From Batillaria attramentaria (lineage: Eukaryota > Mollusca > Gastropoda > Batillariidae), in assembly GCA_018292915.2 (NCBI GenBank), contig JACVVK020000037.1, positions 2,020,501 to 2,084,500 on the forward strand: 64,000 bases of DNA, written 5' to 3'. How positions within the stretch are numbered: the stretch's first letter is position 1; each line of letters opens with the position of its first letter. Under the pieces are notes generated by a model. That model searched no databases and was not told the DNA's origin. It saw only the letters and a list, made by a program, of their open reading frames with translations. Below, piece after piece: positions 24,801-36,771 of this stretch. Both the position numbers and the translations under genes were made by a program.

Positions 24801-27800
24801 GTTATGATCCTCTTGCTGATGGGCGTCCATTCCATGAGTGACTTCTCTGCTTGCTGACTGATTATGATGGCAACACCACCCTCATGCAGTTCTTCGTCTC
24901 CGCTGTAGAGGACGGTCTGGCCCGAGGCCAACCTCATCCTCCCAGCTCCCATCCACCGGCACTCACTGATACCCAGAATATCCAGTTGGTATCCCTCCAT
25001 CTCTCTAGCGATCTGTGCTGCTGCCCCTCCTCTGTACATAGTTCGCACGTTCCAGTGTCCGATGGTCAAGGTTTGTTTGGGTGTCACTAAGGATCTAGTC
25101 GGACGCTGGGCTTCCCTAAGGCTTTCACCCCTCGCCGTCATACTGCCACTGCTGGCGGTCCCCGTTTCACCCGGTCTTCTTTGCTCATTGATGTCCATTG
25201 CTTCTGTAACTGTCTTGTTTTTTCTGGGAGGAGGTAGTTGGCCTCCTGCCCAACCCCCAGACTTGGAGGACCAGTGGTTTTCTGTCAGGGTGGCCTTCCC
25301 TTAGGCTGCGTTGGTCCGCGGCATCTTCTTCCGATTTATCCGGTGCACCCCCCAATGAGGGATCCCCCATCCGCCACCCGGGGGACGCGCCTCCTAGCCA
25401 TGCAGCCTCAGCCAGAGGAACCTTCTTATTCACTTATTCCGTTTTTCAGCAATGCAATGATCTTACCGTTTGACGGCCACCCAGTGGTGGTTGCTGAATG
25501 CTCCTGGGCGCTCTGAAGAAGTATAAAGTTCTTGTATGTTGAGTCCTGGGTGATCACAATGCCTGATCCTGCCAGGGTTCTCCTGTTTTTAGAGAGCTTT
25601 AGTTTGAAAAGTTCTTAGAAGCTGTCATGATTAACTTGTGTTTGTGTTTTTTCACTAGGAGTCAACATGAAGATGAAATTGAAGCGTATTATCGCCAGCG
25701 TTTTGGCGATGCCACCACCACAGACCGTTTCGGAGAGGGAGAGGAGATGTCTGATGAAATTACACAACAGGGACGCCTTCCTGGAGTCAAGTAGGTTTCT
25801 TTTTTTTTTTTCCTTTTCTGTTTTTGCATATGTACTGTTGCACTTATTGAAAAGTCAAGATGTTAGCTGTGATGAGTTTTGATAAATTTTATAATTTCAA
25901 ATGTTCTCCACTCACTGAAGCATTTTTTGCTTTTTTGTTAACAGTAGCAAATCCAGTGTGCAAAGGGGTTATTATTTAGGGGATATTGCCTTACATAAGT
26001 CCATGTAGATGGAAAATCATACTGGCATGCTCATGCGTTTTATTTTCAGAGACCCGAACCTGTGGGTGGTAAAATGCAGAATGGGGGAAGAGAAGAATGT
26101 GGTGGTGCATCTGATGCGCAAAGTTATCGCCTATCAGTCGACAGATGAGGTAGGCATTCTGAAATAATTATTTAGACCAGCCAGTTCTTCGTAATCTTCT
26201 TTAGTCATCCTTGACGGTTTTAAATCTGGTGATACGGAGCCTGATTGAGTTTGTTATTGTAGGAAGCTCTTTCAGCTTATATACATAGTTAAGTGTGAGA
26301 ATTGTCTTGTTTCTTCAATCTCGATTTCAAAATCATTCCACCACAACCATGTATTGTCACGGCTTAAAATCTTCCACCCTTGGCTAAAATTCCCCACCCC
26401 CCAAAAAGAAGTGTTATGGTCTTTTTATCAGAAGCAAGTACATGTACACCAGGGCTTAAAACTGGTCCACGATCCAAAAGAAGGAAGTCTAGCATCTGGT
26501 GATGAAGTAGCTAAGCCACAAGCATGTCTGCAAAGCAGATGCATTACACTAGGAGTGTCTGGGAGCATGCTCCTCTCAGAATGTTTTTAGAAAATTAGAC
26601 TAAAATCTGTGCAATTTGGTGCACTTTCGCATGATTTTGCACCTGAATTTATGCAATGTGGTGTTTTGGGCATGATTTTGAGTGCCTCAGAGGAGGAAAC
26701 ACCAAGAAGGATATGATGTACAGGTTTTGCTGCTGTTGCCTTGGATTTGTGTTTTTGTATTTTTCTCACGCTGGTGCACTCTGTAATTCTTCTGCTCTTT
26801 CCTTTACAGCCACTGCAGATCAAGTCTGTGGTAGCCAAAGAAGGTCTGAAGGGTTATATCTACATTGAAGCCTACAAACAGACTCACGTAAAGCAGGCCA
26901 TCGAGGGCATCGGCAATCTTCGCATCGGTTACTACCAGCAACAGGTCAGTACGCCTCTCTGTGTTGAAAAAGAACCTTGAGGTCACTTCAGCCTTGCTGT
27001 GAAACATTTTTTTCTGGTGAAAGTCCATTGAAAAGTATCTTCAGTTGCGTGTGTTTTACAGTAATTGATGTTTTTCTGTTACGTGGGGTACAGAAGAATA
27101 TGGTAAGAGTTTAGTTTGTGTGCTGAAGTTAAAAGTCATTGAATTTTTTCCCCCTTGCAGATGGTACCGATCAAGGAGATGACAGACGTGCTGAAGGTTG
27201 TCAAGGAAACAGCCAGTCTCAAACCCAAAACATGGGTTCGTCTCAAGCGGGGTGTTTTCAAGGATGATTTGGCTCAGGTGAGTGGGTTGTTACATCATTG
27301 TTACGCCCCTCCAATCACCACCCCCCCCCCCCCCCTCACCCCCCAAAGAAACCAAAAAAAAAAAAAAATTGCACTTACCCTTCTGTATATCCACACAAGA
27401 AGATATCACTGCCTGCGGGTTGAACATGCAGTTATGATTCATGAAAAACTTTTTGGGGGGTTTGAAGTTTTGTTAAAGTTATAATATTGCCTGCCTGCTG
27501 GAGAGAGTTCATACATGTTTCTCTTATTTTCAGGTTGACTATGTGGAGCCATCTCAGAACATTGTCCATCTGAAGATGATTCCTCGCATTGACTACTCAC
27601 AACTCCGTGGCATTATGCGCACGTCTTCAAATCAGGTGAGTGAGGTTCTGTTTAACATTTTCTCAGCAGTTTTTTCGTACCTTCAGAACACTCTCTCTCA
27701 CTCAGTCACTCTCAGTGTCCATCCATTCCATTAATCGAAAATTCCCATACTTGAGTTTCCTTATGCCTGACTGACTCAGTGCATTTCGTTCACTTTACAG

Positions 27801-30442
27801 GACCAAGGGAAAAAGAGAAAAAGGAAGCCGCCACAGAAGCTTCTGGATGTGGATGCTGTCAGGTGAGGAAACACACCAGTAGTGAATACAGACTTGTTTG
27901 GTTGTCTCTCTGAATGATCATGCGCAGTGTGTTGATCTGTCTATTTAGGATTTATCATTCAGGGCTTAAGATCTTCCACCTTTAGGCAGATATCCACCTT
28001 TGCCTGAAAATTTTCCTCCCTAAAAAAAGTATATTTCCTCCTCTTATGCACTTAGACTCATGCCAAAATGCACCAGATTGAACAGATTTTAGTCTAATTC
28101 TAAAATGTTCGGTGAAAAACAATTCGCTTTCTCATCTGAAGTGCATAAATCGTGCCAGAATTATTTTCTAAAGAAAATTCTTAGGGAGCATGCTTCCGGA
28201 CACCCAACATCAGCTTTGCAGATGCACTTGTGGCTTTGCTAAATGACACACACTTTTCCTCCTTTTGGATCATGGACCATTTTGTACCGGAATCCATTTG
28301 TTTTGCTCGGTTCACTTTGCTAATTCACAGGCAGTTTCCATTGGTTGTCATTGTTACTGTTTTGGATTGCAGATCCATTGGTGGGGAAGTGAGCACAGAT
28401 GGCGATTTCCTCATATTCGAGGGCAACCGTTACAACCGTAAGGGGTTCCTCTTCAAGAGCTTTGCCATGTCAGCCATTGTAAGTTCCTCTTCTATTGACA
28501 TCAGTCAGTGAGCTGCTTGTATGCTGTCCTGAAGTCTTGCTCTTTTCTTGTGTTTCTGCCTCACTTACTGTCATCTTGATGTTTCTTACAAATGCAACTT
28601 ACAGATGCACCCATTGCCACACTTTTGGAAGTCTTGATGTGGTTGAGCTTATGATGGTAGGTTTGACGAGATGACAAGTACACAAAGGGTTTATTGTTCA
28701 TTGTTAGAATTCATGTGTGGTACTGGGACACTACAGTTTGAATTACTACAAAGGTTTATTTGAAGTTGCCAGGTTTTGATGGTCTACACTTTGTCTGCAG
28801 GTGTCTGAAGGTGTCAAGCCAACTCTAGCAGAACTGGAGAAATTTGAAGAACAGACTGAAGCCATGGATGTTGAACGTATCCTTTACACATGTGATGCCA
28901 TGTTTAGCAGTAGTGTCTTTGATTTTGTGCATTATGAGTCAGGAAAAGGCTTGCAGTAACACAGATTTTTATGGTCTTTGTGAGTTTTGATATATTTGTA
29001 TAATAATGATGATGATAATAATTATTTAGGAGACTTAAAGGGTGCTTATACATGTACACAAGCGCCATACATACTGACAAAAATCGACAGGTACAGTTGA
29101 TGACAGCATAAAGCAACCACATAAGAAACATTACACTCCAAGAACAAATTTATGCAGAATACTCATAGAAAACAGCTTACATACATGACAGTTAGTGACT
29201 TGAGATCAGTATAAAGTTGTTCCTTAACGAGCATCAGTTGCACCAGAGAAGTCCAGTGGTGAGGTGACACACTCTTTTGCCACCGGTGACTTTGTTGAGG
29301 TGGGAGAAGGTGAGTTGATTCATCTCCAAGGCAAGGTCATCAAGGTCGACGGCAACAAGATCACGCTGCTGCCCAAGCATGAAGATCTCAAGGTCAGTCA
29401 TCAAACGTGCCACCTTTCTTTCTTGCTAACAGTCATAGCTTTTCTTTGCCCATAACTTGTTTTTACCTGCTCTATCGTAATGGTGCCTGTAGCTTCTACA
29501 GAGGGAAGGGCGTCACATTCAAATGAATTTTATTATTATTAAGACAAAGAGATTTTGAGTGCATTACTCATAGCGTCACCACTTTGCGTAACTTGATTGC
29601 AGTTGTTTCACACTTTTTAGTGATTTCTGTGATGTTTTACAGGACCCCCTTGAGTTCCCAGCCCATGAGCTGCGGAAATTTTTCAAAATGGGCGACCACG
29701 TCAAAGTGATCCGTGGCCGATATGAGGGCGACACTGGACTCATCGTACGGGTGGAGGACAACATGGTTGTACTGTTTTCTGACCTCACCATGCACGAGGT
29801 ATGTACTGCTGGAAAGCAGATACAGTAGAAACTTTTTTGAGCGACCTTTCACGGGACCGAGCAAAAACGGTCGTGAACAACAACTGGTCGCCCAAACTGC
29901 AGTCAGTCACAATGGCGTCCGGACCTGGCCCTGCCCGACCGGGAGGCGCGCATATCAACCGTAGGGATCATTGCATAATAAGTACAGTGTGCATGCGTGG
30001 ATTTGACTCAGAAGCAGAGTTTGGTGTTTCTGTGGAGTCTTCCAATAATCAAGATTGTGCGGCTTTACCTAAATTTCAGCGACGGAAAACGTAAACAGAG
30101 TCGCATGTGCCACCATGTTTTTAACCACTTCCGTTTCATGCGGTGTCGTGAACTTGTGTTTGTTTAGTGTCAAATCGCTGAGTTTAGTCCGGTTGAATTC
30201 CCAGCGGCATCACAGCCTTTGTCTCTCCATCTCTTTCTCTCTCTCTTTCACCGTCACGGTGGCAGTGACACACACACACACGCGCGCGCGCTCGCACCCA
30301 CACGTGTCCTAACGATGTGCACTGATATCCCGGCGCTGCCAGTTTGCTAAGTGTCAAATCACCGAGTTTAGTCCGGTTGAATTCCCAGCGGCATCACAGC
30401 CTCTCTCTCTCCATCTCTCTCTCTCACCGTCACGGTGGCAGT

Positions 30443-30509
<67 letters not shown>

Positions 30510-33500
30510 GCGCGCGCTCTCACCCACACGTGTACAAACGACATACACTGACTGACATCCCGGCGTTGCAGATTTGCGTGTCAAATCGCTGAGTTCAGTC
30601 CGACTGAATTCCTAGCGGCAGTTTCCGTTTTCTTTCTTGTCAAAACAACATAAAAACAAGGAGGATTAGGAACCACACCATACCTATCAACTATCCGCCT
30701 TAATTCGCTCACACGCACTGGCACACAAAGAAACACCTTCACACACACACACACACACACTGACATGCCCGTGATAGGGCGTCTTGTGGAAATAATGGTC
30801 AGTGAGTTGACAGGTGTTAAGGGTGTCGGAACTGGCGGATGAGGTGATCACAACCCGCATAACTGCAGTTGTGTTTAGGGGGCGACGCGCTAATTGCCCT
30901 GTCTTTGTCCGAGGTCACGCGTGCACAGTAGGGGGTGGGTTCAAGCGGCGGGTCGCGGGTAGTGTCAGCCCAAGTGCCCTGGGCGGTGGAAGGTAAATCG
31001 GCTGCCGGCGAAGTGTGAAGCGCCAACTAAGCCAGTTGTGGCCGCCCACAACAGAGACGCGGGGTCGTTTTGCAAGCAGAACAGCGGTCTTAAGTCGCGT
31101 ACTGCAGTTGGTCGGTCGTTGGAGATGCAATAAAGAAGAAAAACCGTCCGTGCCGGGCGAAAACGGTCGTGAACGAAAAACGGTCGCTCGTTCAAGATGT
31201 CGCTCAATCAAGTTTCTACTGTACTTGACAGGATAAAGCATTCCATTCTATTTGTAAATAATGCAGTACAGTTTCCATTTCAAAGCTAAGCATCAATTGC
31301 ATTTCTGCCCATGAGTAGTCTGACTCCAACGACCCATCCTAACAACAACAATACTTTGGCCGTTTTCATTAGCCAGACAGATTGTGCAGGAGTTATTAAA
31401 GATATATTTGTTTTACTTGTTTTACCCAAGAGAAAATGATGCCAGGTCTGGATTTTTGTTGTTGTTTTCTTGACATTCTGGTCTGTTCACCACCTAGGGT
31501 TGAAAACGTCCAGCTTGGTTACATCATATATACTCATTTTTAAGTTTTTCTTGCCGTGACTGTTTTCAGCTGAAAGTGCTGCCGAAGGACATCCAGCTGT
31601 GCACGGATATGGCCACTGGAGTGGACTCCCTTGGCCAGTTCCAGTTTGGTGACCTTGTGCAGTTAGAGTAAGTCTTAGCATGCGGAGCTCAACATTTGCC
31701 TCAGCTTGAAATGTAAATCCTGCAGCTACTGCCATTGTCTAACAAACCGATTAGTGTGCATGACACAGAAAGCTCAGACTGAGACTCTGAAAAGTCCAGC
31801 AATCAACTGTTATCAGGGCTAGAAATCTTTCACCATTTGACGGATTTCAAGCTTTGGCTACAAATGTTCCTCCCCTCTCCCCCCACAAAAGTGTGTTTCC
31901 TCCTCTGAAGCACCTAAATAATGCCAAATGCACCAACTTGCACAAATTTTAATCGAATTTTTCAAAAAATCCTCCAAAAGCAGTGTTTCCTTCTTTGAAG
32001 CACTTAAAATCATGCCAAAATGCACCAAATTACACAGATGTTAGTCTAATTTTTACAAACATTCTGGGGGAGCTTCCCCCCCCCCCCCCCCCTCGACACC
32101 CTTAGCCTAGCAGACGTGTGCTCGTGGCTTTGCCACTCGTCACTTTTTCTCATTTTGGATCATAGACCATTTTAAGCCCTGTGTTACACATGTTAACGCT
32201 GGTATCAGCTGGTGGTATTTTTTTATTTCACAGTCTAGGCTCAGCCTTAAAGAAAATGCAAGTTGTGCCGCCATGGTGTGAGCGTACATCATTGTGTATT
32301 GCGTTTGTGGTGTAGTGCAACATCCTTCCAAATTCAAACTATTTCTTGGTTTTTCTTTCCAGCCCACAGACCGTTGGTTGTATCGTGCGTTTGGAAAAGG
32401 AGAATTTCCAAGTGCTCAACATGCACAACAGGGTAAGCCTTACCTTTTTATCACACACGCACACATGCTCACTCACACTCTCTGCTTTGCAACATGAATC
32501 TCTGTGGTCACCATGTCATGGCAACCATTGACAACATTAGGCGCAACAGTCTGACAAAGTGAGGTAACGTCGGCTTCTGGTTTCAGGTGGTGTCTGTGAA
32601 GCCACAGGGTGTAACCAGGAAAAAGGACACACGGCACGCTGTCGCCCTGGACAGTGAAAACAACAACATCCAGGTCAAGGACATGGTCAAGGTCATTGAC
32701 GGACCACACTCTGTGAGTTGTTTGAAAATTTTTACAGGCTAATTTTTATAATTGAGTACCTGACCAACTCGTATTTATTTTACAAGGGAAATGCGTTTAC
32801 TGTGTGATAATGTCAGAGGTGCTTGTCTCGTCCTTGTAAGTCATTGATGCACTTGTGGCTGTATTCTTATGAATTCTTGTGTTTCTGCTTTGCAGGGTCG
32901 TCACGGTGAAATCAAGCACTTGTACCGCAGCTTTGCGTTCCTGATGTCTCGCATGATGACAGAGAACGGAGGTTATTTTGTGTGTCGCACACGCCATCTC
33001 GTATTGGCAGGCAGCTCCAGGGTAAGGAGAATTTCTTGGATGAGAGAATTGTTTCGTTAGGCATTTTGGCTTTGATGAAGGCTGCATTAAAACTATCGCG
33101 TTGGTTTATTTTATCTCATTGAGGCTGGCACTTGTGGTAGGTTAAATGTCAGTTATACTTGGGGTACATGTGAATGTGAGATGTAGTCAGTTTACTTTGT
33201 AAGTCCCTTTGTTTTTGTCCTCTTGATTTACTGTAACGGGCACGTACACACACACGCGCACGCGCACACTCACACACCTGTGATACTTCTGGGAGTTCAA
33301 AATTTGCTCTAAAAAATTTCCTTTTGTTGATACCGACATATTTTCAGATTCACACTTTTCTGTACTCGTATGTTCCAATTATTTAGAAAAAAGTTATCCC
33401 CCCCCCCCCCCCCCAAAAAAAAAAGAAAGGACTTAACAATAATCATTTTGATGATTTTCTCTGCAGCCAAGTGCCATTGGTGCTCCGATGGGTGGCATGG

Positions 33501-36500
33501 CCCCTATGTCACCTCGTCTGTCCAGTCCTGCACATCCCAGCAGTGGAGGGGCTGCAGCAGGAGGTGGCCGCGGCCGTGGGATGACGCGCAGGGACCGCGA
33601 GCTGATTGGTCAGACCGTCCGCATTAGGCAGGGCCCTTTCAAGGGTGAGTGTAGTTTCTCATCAGCTAGATGTATGGCTGTAATCTTCCTGTTGGACTTT
33701 CAGACTTGTTGGATAGTATGTTAACCAGACGTGCCTACTGTTACGTAGTAGCCATATTTGTCCCGGAAAACGGATAAAATGAACAGTCCATCCCGGAAAT
33801 ACAGATATGTGCCATGCGTCTCAGGAAAAAAACAACCACACGTTTGAATCTCCATTGAAGTACTTGACCTTATCTGTCTTGGACGTGATGAGTTTGGTGG
33901 CATAACTGCACGGCGAAGCGCAAACGGGACATATTTCAGAGCAGGTCTTTTCAACAAGATAGCTGCCATTATGTGCGAATGATTTTGCTCGCCAAAATCG
34001 GTCTCCTTTCAATCTCATTTAGGCATCTGAACAACCTATTTTGGATACATTTGTACAGTGTAATTTTATACAGGTGAACCAAGAGGTTGATTAAATTTGT
34101 GTTTGAGGCTTGGTTGATGTACTTATATTCTTGGTGCGATGCTGCATTTTTGTGTCCCGGAAATGTTAATTGCTGGGTAGGCATGCCTGTGAACAGGAAA
34201 CGTGTAAGGTTATTGACTGTCATGTGACTGTGAGCTTGCTTTTGTTTATTATTCATTAATTATTGTTTTGTTTTGTTTTATCTCAGGTTACATTGGTATT
34301 GTCAAGGATGCCACGGAAGACACAGCCAGGGTGGAGCTTCACTCCTCCTGCAAAACTATCTCAGTGGACAAGACACGCCTCTCCACGCTTACGTATGTTT
34401 TATTGTTGTTGAAGATCTGTTGTGAAGGATAGTGTTTTCTTCATGTTTGTGTGAATTGATGTGCAACGGTTGTGTATTGTCTCATGAGATTTGATGCCTT
34501 GGCTGCTCGCTTACAAGTGTGAGACATTTTAGCCAAAAGGTTTATTATTATTAATAGGTTGGGGGAGGGGGTTGGGGCATTTTTAAACTGGACAATTACA
34601 CATGAAAATACAGCTTTCAGACTTCTTTTTAGTTCCTGCCTGTTATTACACTCATAGATGTCCTATAGCTTATCAGAAAATAACAGTTTGTAAAACCATG
34701 ATGGCTGGTATGTTGAAATACAAACTTGTAAAACCATGACTGTGGTATATTTTCTTACCAGTTTTACTGTAACTGACCACTTGTCTTTGACAGTAATCTA
34801 ACAAGATACCTGTATTTTTCACAGCGGACCAAGGGCGGCATCTGGAGCCACTTCCACATACGGAGGACGCACGCCCGTGTATGGTGGCCAGACTCCCATG
34901 TATGGATCACGCACGCCCATGTACGGTTCACAGACTCCTCTGCATGACGGAAGTCGCACCCCACACTATGGAGGTCAGACTCCGTCGCACGAGCCGGGCA
35001 GTCGAACTCCCAGCGGAGGCGGTAGTGCCTGGGATCCGTCCAGCGCCAACACACCTTCCCGGTAAGTTCAAGTAACAGTGTTGTGAAGTTGCTCGTTCTT
35101 GTTGTAGTCAGTCAGAACACCTTTTTAAAAAAAATAAAAAAATTGTGTTTGTGGTTTTTATTCTGTTATCTTCTTTTTGACTGTACAGTCTTTTTCATGA
35201 TGTATGGATGGTTAGTATTTTAAGACCTGTCTCTGTTACATTTGATTCCAGTGCCAATGACTTTGACTACCCGTACGATGATTCAGCGTCACCGGCCGAC
35301 TATGCCACCACTCCTAACCCTGCCACCCCAGGGTACCAGGCTGATGCCCCCAGCCCTGTTGGGCCGTACACCCCACAGACGCCGGGTAGCACATACTCCC
35401 CATATCACCACACCACTCCGTCCCCAGCGCCGTACACAGGTGAGTTGATTGGATGCACTAGTGATATTGTTCATGGAAAGGCAGGAGATAGAATAACAGC
35501 AGGTGATGGTATCGTTTAGGGCATGCACAGCATGGAGTTTAGTAATGGGCTGGTCCCATGCTGGGGAGGGTTAACGTCAATTGGGCTGACCGGCAAGCGA
35601 AACGAAAAAACCTGAAACAAGATACGAAGCCTGGAAGGTTTATAGACAACGTGCAGGGTGGTTGTGTGTGGGATGGGGGGGGGGGGGGGGGGTTCTTGAA
35701 AAAAATAATACTCTGGTTGTTTCTGGACAAGAAAATGTGCATGTGACAGAAATGCCAGCCTATAACATGACTGTGCCTTGATTGTGAGTGATAATTGCTA
35801 CCATTTAAAATAGTGTCTGCTAGCATCATAGGTGCCAGTTAGAGTCAGTGAGTCCAGGGTTATTTTTAGGGGCTGTTGGATCTCTTCAGAAAGTGTTCCC
35901 TGTGTCACTTCAGTCTTCAGAATAAATGATTAAATCTTTTGTCTGTTTCCAGCTCAGAGTCCTGGTTACGTGGGCACACCCAGCCCTGCCGGGTACCAGC
36001 CAAGTCCCAGCCCTGGGGGATACGCCGGGACGCCGTCACCTGTGGGGATGGGATTCAGTCCGATGACCCCTGGTGCCCCTTTCACCCCACAGACACCTGG
36101 CACAGGTGAGCACCACTGGTCATTTTATTGTGATAGGTGCTTGTGTCACTTTGCCAATGCCTGAAGTTGAAAAATGGGATATGTAGTGCGGACTTTTATG
36201 TGGGTACTGGTCTGGAGGAAAGATTAATTTCTGAAATGTTTTGTCACCGGTCATTTTCTTTTCGAAATTCATAAATTGGATGTATTTTGTATACTGTGCG
36301 TGACCATTGTGGTTTTTGTGGAAAATTCAGCTGACAGGATGAACTGCTTGTCAAAGTCTGTAGTTAGATTTTGTCTATCCCATTTAGAATTTAGGGTATG
36401 ATTGATTATATTGGTGCACCACTGCTGGAAACAATTTATGTAATCTTCGCTTGAACGCATAGTTGGTTTGCTTGTTGGTTTTGTTTTTGTTTTTTGCACC

Positions 36501-36739
36501 TTTGGTTTTTTAAGCCACCGTGAGCAGTTGTTTTTTCTTTTGAGTTGGTGATGTAATGACAAGTTTAACTGCATACTTTAACCTACATGTACTGATTGCC
36601 TGACATCACTGTGTACAGCAATGGACCACAACCTGTCCGACTGGCACACAACGGACATTATGGTGAAGATCAAAGCCACACACGACAACACAGAGCTCAT
36701 CTACCAGACCGGCGTCATCCGTAGCATTTCGGTCAGTGC

Positions 36740-36771
<32 letters not shown>

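Larger units (their letters stand above)
21746..25577 (+). repeat. 265-bp tandem duplication in SUPT5H intron 4, second copy split by a LINE
   Basis: Unit 1 is 21746-22010. Unit 2 starts at 22011 with GTGTTGGGCATGCTGCTC, is interrupted at 22163, and resumes at 25432 after the LINE. Shared blocks include CAGCAAGGTGACCTCAGTGA and GATCTTACCGTTTGACGGCC. The two units are nearly identical, so the duplication is fairly young, and the LINE came later. Confidence 0.85.
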
